From the NCBI GenBank assembly GCA_018261935.1, contig JAGTRP010000003.1:62001-126000 (forward strand): a stretch of 64,000 nucleotides of DNA, read 5' to 3'. This DNA comes from Rhodocyclaceae bacterium (GTDB taxonomy: Bacteria > Pseudomonadota > Gammaproteobacteria > Burkholderiales > Rhodocyclaceae). Positions 1 through 9,109 of this stretch are shown one piece after another. The notes below the pieces were generated by a model, which was not told where the DNA came from, did no database searches, and saw nothing but the letters and a program-made list of their open reading frames with translations. The translations under genes and the position numbers were made by a program. Each line of letters begins with the position of its first letter. Position 1 is the first letter of the stretch.

Positions 1-724
1 TCCAGATCGTTTCGGGCCGATCCCAGTGGCCGCCGACGAATACCGTGAATTCGGGGCCATCGATGAATTGTTCGGCCAGGAAAGTCGATTCCGCAAAAAG
101 CTGGGCGAAGGGCCCGGTCTTCAACCCTTCCCGGCAGGCATGCAGTTCCTCGCTGGAATGGACCACCGAGCGCAGGGAAATGCCGTAGCTGCCGGCGGAA
201 ACATCGGGCTTGCAGAACAAGGGCCATGCCAGTCCGTCGCCGATGCCATCCACCGGCCCGGAATTCGGCACCACAGCAAACGGCGCGGTGGCGACCCCCG
301 CCTCCTGCAGGAGCGACTTCATCAGGACCTTCGAAGTGGAAATGCGGTAGAACCCGGAATCCGCCCCGGTAAAGCGCAGCCCTGCCCTTTCCAGCGCGTG
401 CACTACTGATAGCCCGGGGGTATCGCTGGGATCATCGGTGCCGTCGCAGAAATTGAATACCACCACCTCATGCCGGCGGCTGCTCTCCAGGGCCTGGGCC
501 ACCGTCTGATCAACCGTGCCGTGCCTGACCGGCTGCCAGATCCAGGGCAGGCCCAGGCGCTGAAAGGCCAAGGCGAGTTCGGCCTTGTACTGGGCGCTGT
601 CGTAGGAGTCCTCCGGGACTTGCCAGCCATCGGCTCCCAAGGGGACGAAGGCCCAGACCAGGGGCGCGTGCCCGCCCTCCCCGCTTCGATCAGCCAAGGG
701 TGCTTTGCTGGCAGAGTTCGGCAT
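1..724 (-). CDS. D-Ala-D-Ala ligase-like ATP-grasp protein (3' end cut by window edge)
   Basis: At least 241 residues are open to the window edge. The N-terminal half reads like the Ddl fold: a glycine-rich domain, VFNFCDGTDD, then PGLSVVHALERAGLRFTGAD and an ATP-grasp entry (STSKVLMKSLLQEAGV, WPLFCKPDVSAGSYGIS). Family members join a carboxylate to an amine using ATP. True Ddl is normally linked to mur/fts genes; this one follows an ABC exporter and a SET protein, so another small-molecule or peptide substrate is likely (inference). The ATG at 724 overlaps the end of the exporter gene by 35 bases and has CAGGG seven bases upstream; a TTG at 697 is an alternative. The catalytic C-terminal part lies outside the window. 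Confidence 0.8.
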   Translation of the reverse strand, partial: MPNSASKAPLADRSGEGGHAPLVWAFVPLGADGWQVPEDSYDSAQYKAELALAFQRLGLPWIWQPVRHGTVDQTVAQALESSRRHEVVVFNFCDGTDDPSDTPGLSVVHALERAGLRFTGADSGFYRISTSKVLMKSLLQEAGVATAPFAVVPNSGPVDGIGDGLAWPLFCKPDVSAGSYGISLRSVVHSSEELHACREGLKTGPFAQLFAESTFLAEQFIDGPEFTVFVGGHWDRPETIW

Positions 725-2414
725 AGGTGCCCTGGATTTTGGCGAGGTCGTCGTGATTTCCCATGCTTTCGATCTCGCCGTTCCGCAGCACCACCACCTT
801 GTCCGCCAGGGCAGCCAGCCGGAGGCGATGGGTGACGGCGATGATGGTCAGCTCCCGGGTTTCCGCCAGGTGCCGCAAGGTGGTGAGCAGTTCCGTTTCC
901 TTTTCGACATCCAGGGCGGAAGTTGCCTCATCGAGAATGAGGATCGCCGGCCGGCGGACCAATGCCCGCGCCAGGACCAGGCGCTGGCGCTCGCCACCGG
1001 AAAAACGCCCTCCCCGCTCGCCCATCATGGTATCGAGGCCGTCGGGCAAGGCCGTGACGAAATCGGCGATCTCGGCGCGGCGCAGCGCCTCCATGATTTC
1101 CTCGTCGGTGGCGTCCAGCTTGCCCATCCGGATATTGTCCCGCAGCGACATGTTGAAGAGCAGGACGTCCTGGGAGACGAAGCCGATCTGGGCGCGCAGC
1201 GAATCCACCGATGCGGACCGCAGGTCGATGCCGTCGAACAGGACCTTGCCCTGGGCGGGGTCGTACAGCCGCAGGAGCAATTGCAGTATTGAGGTCTTCC
1301 CCGAACCGCTGGGCCCGACCAGCACCGAGAACTCGCCCCGCCGGAAGCTCAATGAAACCCCGTGCAGGGCGCTCTGCCTCTCCTGGTTTTGGCGATGGGG
1401 ATAGGCGAAGGAAACCGCATCGAAACGGATCTGATCGCTGAAGGGCGGCAGGCGGATGGCATCGGGCGCCTCGATGACGCTCGGCTTCTCGCGGAAGATC
1501 TCGTTCAGCCTCTCCAGGCTGGCCGTGGCTTCGATCATGGTCGGCGCCAGCCATGTCAGGTTGGCGATCGCGGCATTCAGGCCCAGCACCAGGACCTGGA
1601 AGGAAACGATTTCCCCGATCGTCAGGTAGCCCTGGAAGGCCAGATAGGAGCTTGCTCCGAGGATCACCAGCGACAGGATGAAGAAGGAAACGATGGGAAT
1701 GCGCTGGACGATGTAGGAAAGGAAATTGGAGCGGATCGAAAGCTTGATCAGGGTCTTGGTTTCGTCGCGGAAGTGCCGCCAGGCTTCCTGTTCCAGACTG
1801 AAGACCTTGATCACCGATTGCCCCTGCAATCCTTCCTGGATGGTGCTCGACAGTTGTCCGGATTGTCGCCGGGTCGCGAGGGAAGCCTTGCTGGCCCGAT
1901 CGATCACCAGTTTGGGCAGCAGGAAGCAGACCGCAAAGCCGACCAGGGAGAAGAGCGCCATCCAGGGCTGGATCGAGGCCATGAAGAAGGTCGTGAACAG
2001 CAGGCTGCTGACGCCGGTCAGGGCATAGGGCACCACCGTGACCAGGCAGTTTTCCACCACTTCGGCATCGGCCAGAAAACAGTTCAGCACATCCCCGGAC
2101 GAACGCTTGCCGAAGAAATCCAGGGAAAGCCCCTGCACATGCCGATAGAGATCGCCCCGCAGGTCATTGACCACCAGGGCCCCGAGCTTGGCCCACAGGT
2201 AATCGCCGAAGATCCCGGCCGCCGAAAAGAGAACCGTGGCCCCCCCCAGCAGTACCAGGATGAGAACCAGCATGGAGGCATCCCGCGGGACGATCGCCTC
2301 GTCGATGAGATAGCGGAAGCTGAAGCGGGTGGCGCTGTCCAGCATGGCCTCGATGACGATGCTGGCGAACAGCGCCAGGGACATCCATTTGTACGGCTTC
2401 ACATAGCCATACAA
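690..2414 (-). CDS. MsbA-type ABC exporter, fused TM and ATPase domains
   Basis: This 574-residue half-transporter has an N-terminal six-helix exporter domain (about residues 10-295) and an ATPase domain with Walker A GPSGSGKT (367-374), signature FSGGERQR (471-478), Walker B ILILDEATSALD (491-502) and H-loop VTHR. It should dimerise in the inner membrane and export a lipid, peptide or other small product. It sits between a SET-domain gene and an ATP-grasp gene on the same strand, suggesting it exports their product. The only standard start is TTG at 2414, which has no visible ribosome site. A GGAG lies 8 bases before an in-frame ATT at 2435, which would add seven residues. The frame is continuous with the upstream SET gene apart from its TAG. 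Confidence 0.88.
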   Translation of the reverse strand: MYGYVKPYKWMSLALFASIVIEAMLDSATRFSFRYLIDEAIVPRDASMLVLILVLLGGATVLFSAAGIFGDYLWAKLGALVVNDLRGDLYRHVQGLSLDFFGKRSSGDVLNCFLADAEVVENCLVTVVPYALTGVSSLLFTTFFMASIQPWMALFSLVGFAVCFLLPKLVIDRASKASLATRRQSGQLSSTIQEGLQGQSVIKVFSLEQEAWRHFRDETKTLIKLSIRSNFLSYIVQRIPIVSFFILSLVILGASSYLAFQGYLTIGEIVSFQVLVLGLNAAIANLTWLAPTMIEATASLERLNEIFREKPSVIEAPDAIRLPPFSDQIRFDAVSFAYPHRQNQERQSALHGVSLSFRRGEFSVLVGPSGSGKTSILQLLLRLYDPAQGKVLFDGIDLRSASVDSLRAQIGFVSQDVLLFNMSLRDNIRMGKLDATDEEIMEALRRAEIADFVTALPDGLDTMMGERGGRFSGGERQRLVLARALVRRPAILILDEATSALDVEKETELLTTLRHLAETRELTIIAVTHRLRLAALADKVVVLRNGEIESMGNHDDLAKIQGTYAELCQQSTLG

Positions 2415-2456
2415 CTGAAGAAAAAAAGCGCGAATGGAACCTGCTCCCGATATTTC

Positions 2457-3023
2457 CTAGGCAACCGCGCTGCAACGTGCTGCCGTCCGGGCGCGCTGCA
2501 TCAGGTCCTTGATATGTTCGGAGAGCTCGTACTGTATCAGAATGGATTCGGGCAGGTAGGCTGCCCCCTGGATGTGACCAAGGCAGGATGGCGAATGGCA
2601 GTGGCAATGGAAGGGCTGGTTCATGTTCCATTCCGTCGAGGGATAGAAGAAGCTCAATTCCTCATCCTGCCCGATGGTGCGCAGCGCACGAAGGTGCATG
2701 GCTTTGACATCGAAAAAAACATTCGGCGAGCAACTGTGGTTGATGTACTGCAGATGCACCGGATGCAGCATGCCGTGCTCGAACTCGCCGAATTGCACGG
2801 AAAGGTAATTGGGGCTCTGGACCTGCTCCCGCATGCCGATGGCGGAAAGGATTTCGCCGCCCTCAAACGGCCGGGCGGCATGCAGGGCCTTGCTGCCCGT
2901 CACCAGCGCTTCCCGGATGAGGAATTTGCCGCCATCCACAGGAATGGTGTTCACGGCGGCCTGGAGATCGGAAAGCAGCCCGGATTCGCCGGAGCAGGTC
3001 TCCCGGCATACAGCATTTGTCAT
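2457..3023 (-). CDS. SET-domain protein, putative lysine methyltransferase
   Basis: The 188-residue product has the SET hallmarks: NHSCSPN at 95-101 (S-adenosylmethionine site and pseudoknot), ELSFFYPSTEW at 122-132 (the ELTFDY-type motif), and a post-SET cysteine set CHCHSPSC at 140-147. Family members methylate lysine side chains. Bacterial free-standing SET proteins are uncommon and their substrates are mostly unknown. It is first in a minus-strand cassette with an ABC exporter and an ATP-grasp ligase. AAAGGG lies upstream of the ATG. The stop is TAG and is in frame with the exporter gene. Substrate and role cannot be read from the sequence. Confidence 0.85.
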   Translation of the reverse strand: MTNAVCRETCSGESGLLSDLQAAVNTIPVDGGKFLIREALVTGSKALHAARPFEGGEILSAIGMREQVQSPNYLSVQFGEFEHGMLHPVHLQYINHSCSPNVFFDVKAMHLRALRTIGQDEELSFFYPSTEWNMNQPFHCHCHSPSCLGHIQGAAYLPESILIQYELSEHIKDLMQRARTAARCSAVA

Positions 3024-3087
3024 CTAACGACCCTTTCATCGGCATGGGGGCAGGAGCGTAGCACGGCGCCCCAAAATATTCATCAGG

Positions 3088-3117
3088 AGTATCTCCATGT
3101 TCTGATCCTAGGGTCAA
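3088..3117 (-). promoter_or_regulatory. Candidate sigma-70 promoter of the SET/ABC/ATP-grasp cassette
   Basis: On the minus strand TTGACC (3117-3112) and GATACT (3093-3088) are separated by 18 bases. They match the -35 consensus at five of six and the -10 consensus at four of six positions. The site lies 65 bases upstream of the SET start, in the gap after ftsH. Pattern match only. Confidence 0.4.
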
Positions 3118-3208
3118 TACCATAAGGGGGGTAGCGCCGGCGGGACGGCTGTAACCAGACCACGCCCTGGCAGCGGGCCTCTTTCCACGCATGCCCGTAG
3201 AAGACGGG

Positions 3209-5098
3209 TTACTCGGAGTCCGGGAAGGGACGCTCCCCGACAGCGGCATCCAGGCGCTCGGGTTGGCCGAGCAGCATTTTGAGCTGCTCCTGCTCGACGC
3301 TCTCTTCCCGCTCCAGCGCCTCGACCAGTCGCCCAAAGGGGGCGGGATGCCGCTGGAGCACATCTGCTGCGCGCTGCTCCGCTTCGCCCAGCAGCTTGCG
3401 CACCCCCTCGTCCACGGCCTCGGCCGACGACTCGGAGAAACGGCGGGGCTGCGCGATCTCCCGCCCGAGGAAGGGACTCTCCTCGCTGTCCCGCAGATCG
3501 ACGGGCCCCACGGCCTCGGACATGCCCCAGCGCGCCACCATGGAGCGGGCCAGGGCCGTGGCCTGGCGGATGTCGTCGTCCGCCCCCGAGCTCACGGTGC
3601 CCAGCACCTGGCGCTCCGCCGTCCGGCCGCCGAGCATGACTGCCAGGCGTTCCCGCAAATAGTCCTCCGGCAGGGTGTGGCGCTCGTGCTCGGGAATCTG
3701 CTCCGTCCCCCCCAGGGCCCGCCCCCGGGGAATGATGCTGACCTTGTACAGGGGATCGGCATGGGGCAGGAAATAGGCCACCACGGCATGGCCCGCCTCG
3801 TGCACCGCGAGCCGGTGCCGCTCGTCGGGCTGGATGACCAGGGAGCGGGCGCTGCCGAGGATCACCTTGTCCCGCGCCTGGTCGAAGTGGCGGCCGGCAA
3901 CCTGCTTCGACTGCTCGCGCGCCGCCAGGATCGCGGCCTCGTTCACCAGATTGCGCAGATCGGCGCCGGAAAACCCGGGCGTGGTGGCGGCCACCTGCCG
4001 CAGATTGACGTCCGGTCCCAGGGGCACCTTGCGGGAATGGACCACCAGGATGGCCTCCCGGTCCTTGCGGTCGGGCAGGTCGAGGACCACGTGCCGGTCG
4101 AAGCGTCCGGGGCGCAGCAAGGCCGGATCGAGCACATCGGGGCGGTTGGTGGCGGCAAGGACGATGACCGCCTGCTGGGGGGCGAACCCGTCCATTTCCG
4201 CCAGGATCTGGTTGAGGGTCTGCTCCCTTTCATCGTGTCCTCCCCCGAGGCCGGTACCCCGGGTGCGGCCCACGGCGTCCACCTCGTCCACAAAGACGAT
4301 GGCGGGCGCCTGCTTCTTGGCCGCCTCGAAAAGATTGCGCACCCGGGAGGCGCCGACGCCCACGAATACTTCGATGAATTCCGAACCGGAAATGGAAAAG
4401 AAGGGGACTCCGGCCTCCCCCGCCAGCGCCTTGGCCAACAGCGTCTTGCCGGTTCCCGGCGGCCCCACCAGCAGCACGCCATGGGGCACCTCTGCGCCCA
4501 GGCGCTGAAATCGGCCCGGATCGCGCAGATAGTCCACAAGCTCCTGGACCTCCCGCTTGGCGTTGTCCTGGCCGGCCACGTCCGCGAAGCCGACCTCGGG
4601 CCGCTCCCCCGTCCGCGCTCCGCTCTGCAGGAAGCGCTGCAGCTCGCCCCCGGCCCCGAGACCGCCGCCCACGAGGCGTGCCGTGCGCCAAAGCCCCAGG
4701 AAAAACAGGCCGATCAGCAGCCAGGGGAGCCAGTAGATGAGCCCGCCCCCGCCCGTCGGCTCGACGTCGATCCGGACATGGCCCCGCTCGAGGGCGGGCA
4801 GGAGGGTGTCGTCCCCCATGGCCGGTACATAGGTGACGAACCGGGAGACCTTCCGGTCGGCGGGGCCGATGGCCTGCTCCATGGCCAGCCGCCCGTAGAC
4901 CTTCCTGTCCTGGAGGCTGACTTCCGCCACCTGGCCGGCCGCCACCCGCTCCTTGAAGTCGCTGTAGCTGATCTGCGCCACGCCGACGTCCGCCGCGAAC
5001 CCTCGCAGCAACAGCCACAGGAGCATGCCCACCAGCAGATAGGTGGTGAGCCGCTGCAGGGTGTCGTTGGGAAGAACCGGCTTCTCGGGTGCAGGCAT
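3209..5098 (-). CDS. ftsH: FtsH-family ATP-dependent zinc metalloprotease
   Basis: The 629-residue protein has the FtsH layout: a membrane segment near 18-32, a periplasmic stretch, a second membrane segment near 121-137, then an AAA domain with Walker A GPPGTGKT (212-219), Walker B IVFVDEV and second region of homology [19 protein letters not shown], and the zinc site HEAGH at 433-437. It should degrade membrane and regulatory proteins. It has no rrmJ (ftsJ) or folP/glmM neighbour, which usually flank the main proteobacterial ftsH, so this is probably an additional paralog. The ATG at 5098 gives a normal N-terminus. The gene after it on this strand is the SET protein, 185 bases on, with its own candidate promoter. 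Confidence 0.93.
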   Translation of the reverse strand: MPAPEKPVLPNDTLQRLTTYLLVGMLLWLLLRGFAADVGVAQISYSDFKERVAAGQVAEVSLQDRKVYGRLAMEQAIGPADRKVSRFVTYVPAMGDDTLLPALERGHVRIDVEPTGGGGLIYWLPWLLIGLFFLGLWRTARLVGGGLGAGGELQRFLQSGARTGERPEVGFADVAGQDNAKREVQELVDYLRDPGRFQRLGAEVPHGVLLVGPPGTGKTLLAKALAGEAGVPFFSISGSEFIEVFVGVGASRVRNLFEAAKKQAPAIVFVDEVDAVGRTRGTGLGGGHDEREQTLNQILAEMDGFAPQQAVIVLAATNRPDVLDPALLRPGRFDRHVVLDLPDRKDREAILVVHSRKVPLGPDVNLRQVAATTPGFSGADLRNLVNEAAILAAREQSKQVAGRHFDQARDKVILGSARSLVIQPDERHRLAVHEAGHAVVAYFLPHADPLYKVSIIPRGRALGGTEQIPEHERHTLPEDYLRERLAVMLGGRTAERQVLGTVSSGADDDIRQATALARSMVARWGMSEAVGPVDLRDSEESPFLGREIAQPRRFSESSAEAVDEGVRKLLGEAEQRAADVLQRHPAPFGRLVEALEREESVEQEQLKMLLGQPERLDAAVGERPFPDSE

Positions 5099-5212
5099 GG
5101 GCGATCCGGGATCAGGGTGGGCGCTCCGGCGTCAGGAAAAGGAAACTTTCGCGCCCCCGCCTTACCTGACTATGACCGGCGGCAGACCATTTCATCCGAG
5201 AGAGGAACCACC

Positions 5213-5452
5213 ATGCTTCAACATCTGCCCGATGTGGGGTCGCCCGACCCTGAAATGAGGACATCACCGATATTCGACGAGTACGAAGAGGCATCCCTGG
5301 ACCAGGAGCTCGAGGCCGCCGCCTGCTACTTCAACGACATCTCCTACCCGATCGGACAGTACGTGCACAGCGGCGGCGAAGTGCTGCGCTGCGACGGCCG
5401 CGGCATCTGGGTGAGGGCTGGCGAGATCAGGCCGGAGGAACCTGACCTCTGA
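5213..5452 (+). CDS. Small conserved protein, DUF1496-like
   Basis: A 79-residue protein divergent from ftsH. Its second half (ACYFNDISYPIGQYV, then HSGGEVLRCDGRGIWVRAG) resembles the DUF1496 pattern of an aromatic-rich YxxG...GxxLxC...G.W core. The N-terminus is acidic and there is no signal peptide, so it looks cytoplasmic. GAGAGGA lies about eight bases before the ATG. A much longer frame runs through this region antisense to ftsH, but only this segment looks like protein. Function unknown. Confidence 0.65.
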   Translation: MLQHLPDVGSPDPEMRTSPIFDEYEEASLDQELEAAACYFNDISYPIGQYVHSGGEVLRCDGRGIWVRAGEIRPEEPDL

Positions 5453-5498
5453 CCCCCTGCCGGCACTCCGGCCCGACACGCGCCGGCATCCCGGGGGC

Positions 5499-5819
5499 TC
5501 AAGCCGGGCGGTTGCGTGGCTCGAACACCCGCTCCGGGGCCGGGATGTTGGAGAGGTCGGCGGCAAGGCGGCAATGGGCGCGGCCGTTGGCCCGGTCGTA
5601 GCTGTTGGCGCAATTCAGGGCCCGCAGGTTGTCGACGGTATTGGGCCCGCCCACCGAGACGTTCTCGATCCGCCAGCCGAATTCGGAATCCTGCCGTCCG
5701 TAATGCTCCCGCCGGATCCATGCCCCGCACTCGTCCCGGCGCCAGGTATCGGGATTCTGGTCCGCGTTCGCCCGCGCCTTGTCCCAGACTTGTTGCACCA
5801 TCTCTGCGCTGAATTCCAT
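5499..5819 (-). CDS. Small HNH-like protein with degenerate motif
   Basis: The 106-residue protein has an HNH-like core: WRRDECGAWIRREHYGR, then FGWRIENVSVGGPNTVDNL, then ALNCANSYDRANGR. This matches the spacing of HNH nucleases that read GWxxDH...GG...NLxxLxxxxNxxK. The central His expected after the acidic residue is replaced (RIENV), and there is no zinc-binding Cys pair, so catalysis is doubtful. It lies near a GYD-domain gene on the same strand. Probably a conserved small protein of unknown role. Confidence 0.6.
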   Translation of the reverse strand: MEFSAEMVQQVWDKARANADQNPDTWRRDECGAWIRREHYGRQDSEFGWRIENVSVGGPNTVDNLRALNCANSYDRANGRAHCRLAADLSNIPAPERVFEPRNRPA

Positions 5820-5924
5820 GCTTCACCTCACGAGAATGTGTCGGCCTTGCTCCCTCCCTCAAGACAAGCCCTTGCCCTCGAGAGTTTCCTCCGCGCTCCC
5901 CCCTCACGGCTGAGAGGCCCCGGC

Positions 5925-6227
5925 TCAATGCTGGGGCAGCGAGTCGATCAACTGCTTGAAATGCTTCCACTCCACCGCCGGCCAGACTTCCGAATGGACA
6001 CGCCCGAAGGTGCGGAACACTGCGGAGACCTTCATGGCGGTGTCGATATCCGGCGCCTCGAAGACATCCACATAGTCGCAGGATCCGAGCACGGCCCAGC
6101 TGTGGAGCCACTTCACGCTCGGGCAATCGTTATGGATGTGGTGCATGGCCCGCTTCTCGAAATCTTCCATGGTGCTGGGGGTCGGCAGCGCCTCGGGGGA
6201 CAGCCGGGTAGTCATTACAAAAATCAT
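5925..6227 (-). CDS. GYD-domain protein
   Basis: The 100-residue protein carries the GYD-type alpha/beta fold signature: a strand GSCDYVDVFEAPD, helix TAMKVSAVF, then GRVHSEVWPAVEW. GYD proteins are small, dimeric ferredoxin-like proteins with no assigned reaction. The ATG at 6227 has AAGGAGTTCC just upstream. An internal Met five residues later is another possible start. It sits just downstream of the CapA-like gene on the same strand. Confidence 0.75.
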   Translation of the reverse strand: MIFVMTTRLSPEALPTPSTMEDFEKRAMHHIHNDCPSVKWLHSWAVLGSCDYVDVFEAPDIDTAMKVSAVFRTFGRVHSEVWPAVEWKHFKQLIDSLPQH

Positions 6228-6266
6228 GATCGGAACTCCTTCCTATTCCTTCCTGGAGAGCGGGGA

Positions 6267-7385
6267 TCACTGCCAGCGCAGCACCAGCCGGTCCCTTGAA
6301 CGATCGACCCGGGTGCCGAAGGGCAGGCCTTCCCGGTCGAGCATCCCCTGCAGCCAGGCGACGCCCTCTTCCGGGGCCCGGTTGACCGAGAGCCGGCTGA
6401 TCCGCATCGGCACCAGGGAGAGCTGCAGCAACCGGCCGCTGGCCCCGTCCAGGATCGGGAAATACATGAGGGCCAGGTCCGGCCGATAGCTGCGATAGCT
6501 GCCGATCCCCTCGTAGTCGTTGAGGAAGTCGCCGCAGCCGTAAATGACGAGGCGATCCCGATACACCTCGATGCCCTTCGGATGGTGGCTGGAATGGCCA
6601 TGCACCAGGTCCACGCCGCCATCCACGAGCTGGTGGGCGAAGTGCCGTTCCTGCCGGGTGACGGCATAGCGCCAGTTCCCGCCCCAGTGGATGGAAGCCG
6701 CCACCAGGTCGCCGGTTTTCCTGTGGGCCGCCACGGTGGCCAGGATGGTCGCCAGGGCCTCCGGCGACAGATCCGCCAGCCAGGTGACTCCCGACCGCTC
6801 GTCCGTCGCCGCCCATTCCGGGGGCACGCCGCTGCTCTCGACTCCATAGGCGAAGACAAGCAAACGCCGGTCCCCCAACGGGATGCAGGCCGGCGCTTCG
6901 GCTTCCGCCCGGTTGCGCCCGGCCCCGGCCCAGGGCAGCCCGGCCGCCGCCAGGGTTTCCAGGGTCTCCTCCAGACCGCGGCGGCCCCAGTCCAGGACAT
7001 GGTTGTTGGCCAGCACGCAGCAGTCGGGCCGGGCCGCGGCGAGGGCACCGATGTTGGCCGGATGCATGCGGTAATGGATGCTCTTCCCCGGCCAGGGCTC
7101 GTCGCTGGCCGTCACCGCGGTCTCCAGGTTGATGATGCGCGCCGAGGGCCGGAATTCGTCCAGCACCGCCAGGGCGTCGCCCCAGATGTAGGCGTCATCC
7201 ACCGGAAAGGCGATCTTCCCGCTTTCCCGTTCGGCCAGCTCGACGTAATCGGGCGCCCAGTGGACATAGGGCTCGAACAGTTCCGGCCGGCCGGGATGGG
7301 CCAGGATCTGGTCGATGCCCCGGCCGGTCATCACATCGCCGCACAGGAACAGGGTAGCGGCCCCGGATTCCGCCGCGGTGCTCAT
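6267..7385 (-). CDS. CapA-family metallophosphoesterase
   Basis: The 372-residue protein has the CapA/PgsA-type calcineurin-like fold. It starts with LFLCGDVMTGRGIDQIL, then NLETAVT, CCVLANNHVLDWGRRGL and VDLVHGHSSHHPKGIEVY, giving the expected Asp, Asn-His and His-x-His metal ligands. Relatives take part in poly-gamma-glutamate capsule synthesis, but many are stand-alone enzymes of unknown substrate and no capBC is nearby. No signal peptide is visible. The ATG at 7385 overlaps the polX stop as ATGA, so translation is probably coupled; a longer upstream frame is antisense noise. Confidence 0.82.
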   Translation of the reverse strand: MSTAAESGAATLFLCGDVMTGRGIDQILAHPGRPELFEPYVHWAPDYVELAERESGKIAFPVDDAYIWGDALAVLDEFRPSARIINLETAVTASDEPWPGKSIHYRMHPANIGALAAARPDCCVLANNHVLDWGRRGLEETLETLAAAGLPWAGAGRNRAEAEAPACIPLGDRRLLVFAYGVESSGVPPEWAATDERSGVTWLADLSPEALATILATVAAHRKTGDLVAASIHWGGNWRYAVTRQERHFAHQLVDGGVDLVHGHSSHHPKGIEVYRDRLVIYGCGDFLNDYEGIGSYRSYRPDLALMYFPILDGASGRLLQLSLVPMRISRLSVNRAPEEGVAWLQGMLDREGLPFGTRVDRSRDRLVLRWQ

Positions 7386-9109
7386 GGCCGGTTGTGCCGG
7401 AGCAGCTTGCGCAGCTCCGCCAGGGAACGGGTATTGAGGACGTCCCGGGCCTCCAGCCAGCCCCGGCGGGCCTGGCCGATGCCGAAGCGCAGATTGGCGA
7501 AATCCCGGACGCTGTGGGCATCGGAATCGATGGACACCAGCACCCCCTCCGCCTTCGCCGCCATGCACCAGGTGTCGAGGAGGTCGAGGCGCTCCGGACT
7601 GGCATCCAGCTCCAGGAAACAGCCCCGGCCGGCGGCGTGGCGGATGACCCGGAGCATATCCACGTCGTAGGCCTTGCGCTCTTCGATGAGGCGCCCGCTG
7701 GGATGGGCCAGGAGGGTGAAATAGGGGTTGTCCATGGCCCGCAGGATGCGTTCGGTCTGGCGCTACTGGGACAGGTCGAAGCGGGAATGGACGGCGCCCA
7801 CCACCACGTCGAGCCGCGCCAGGATGAAATCCGGCAGATCGAGGCTGCCGCTCTCCAGGATATCCACCTCGATGCCCTTCAGGAGCCGGATGCCCTTCAG
7901 GTTCTCGTTCATCCGGTCGATTTCCTCGATCTGCCGGGCCAGCCGCTCGGGGCCGAGGCCGTGGGCCATGGTGAGGCGGCGGGAATGGTCGGTGATGGCC
8001 AGGTAATGCAGCCCGGCGGCGGCCGCCGCCCGGGCCATGTCCTCCAGGCTGTCGCGGCCATCGGTAGCCAGGGTGTGGGCGTGGAGGTCGCCCCGGAGGT
8101 CGGCGACCTCGACCAGCCGGGGCAAGCGGCCTTCCCGGGCAGCCTGGATTTCACCCCGGTCCTCCCGCAACTCGGGGGGAATCAGAGGCAGCTCCAGGGC
8201 CCGGTACACCGATGCCTCGCTCTCCCCCGCGATCCGCCGCTCTTCCCGGAACACCCCATATTCGTTGATCTTCAGCCCCCGGTCCTGGGCCAGGCCGCGC
8301 AGGGCGATGCCGTGGGCCTTGGAGCCGGTGAAGTAGCACAGGGCGGCGCCGTAGCTTTCCGGGGCGACCACCCGCAGGTCCACCTGCAGGCCGCTTTTCA
8401 GCCGCACGCTGGCCCGGGTCGGGCCGCTGGCCAGCACCTCCGCCACCTCGTCATAGCCCGTGAAGGCAGCCATGGCCGGGCTGTCGGGGGCGGCCACCAC
8501 CAGGATGTCCAGGTCGCCGACGGTCTCCTGTCGACGGCGGAAGCTGCCGGCCACCTCCACCCCCTCGACCCCGGCCACCTCCTCCAGGTGAGCCTTCAGG
8601 GCCTCGGCATACTGGGTGGCGACGGCGAGCTTGAAGCGCCGGTTCTTGCTGAGGTGGGCCTCCACCGCCTCCAGGATTTTCCTTTCGGACTTGAGGCCGA
8701 ATCCCGGCACGTCCCGGATACGGCCGTCCCGGGCGGCCCGCCGCAGCTGCTCCAGGGTCTGGACCCCCAGGTCGTGCCACAGGAGGCGCACCCGCTTGGG
8801 GCCGAGGTTGGGGACGTGGAGCAGTTCAGCGATGGCGGGGGGCACTTCCCGCCGCAGGCGCTCCAGGAGGGAGGATTTCCCGGTTTCGACCGTCTCCCGG
8901 ATCTTGCCGGCCAGATCGGCGCCGATGCCGGGCAGGTCGGTCAGATCCTCGCCCGCCGCCACCATGGCCCGGACGTCCCGCCCCGAATCCTCCACCACCC
9001 GCGCCGCGTTGCGGTAGGCACGGATGCGGAAAGGGTTGGCGTCCTCCATTTCGAGGAGATCGGCAATTTCGTTGAAGACGGCGGCGATGTCCGCGTTATG
9101 GACCGGCAT
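7382..9109 (-). pseudogene. polX: Family-X DNA polymerase with PHP domain, interrupted by one in-frame TAG
   Basis: The full frame of 575 codons encodes a bacterial PolX: N-terminal helix-hairpin-helix region (LTDLPGIGADLAGKI; HVPNLGPKRVRLL), polymerase site GSFRRRQETVGDLDILVV with the catalytic Asp pair, then a PHP exonuclease domain (GDLHAHTLATDGRDSL). Codon 449 (7765-7763) is TAG, and the same frame continues with RQTERILRAMDNPYFTLLAHP and SIDSDAHS, which supply the last PHP metal ligands. No indel is needed; one base change restores the gene. The 448-residue part keeps the polymerase but loses part of the exonuclease. The frame is otherwise well preserved, so this may be a recent mutation, a sequencing error or readthrough. 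The start overlaps the upstream small gene as TGATG. Confidence 0.85.

Noticed and set aside
2863-3123. A frame starting at 3123 on the minus strand with several Cys and Pro residues, like a peptide precursor
   Set aside because: It has no ribosome site, runs deep into the SET gene in another frame and loses any pattern there.
1362-3125. A 587-codon plus-strand frame over the exporter and SET genes
   Set aside because: Amino-acid content is that of high-GC antisense (His/Gln/Gly-rich) with no motif.
3191-5212. A long plus-strand frame opposite ftsH
   Set aside because: It is antisense to a clear FtsH gene; only its last 80 codons (5213-5452) look like a real protein.
7382-7735. A separate 117-residue PHP-like gene
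   Set aside because: It is the in-frame end of PolX behind the TAG and has no ribosome site of its own.
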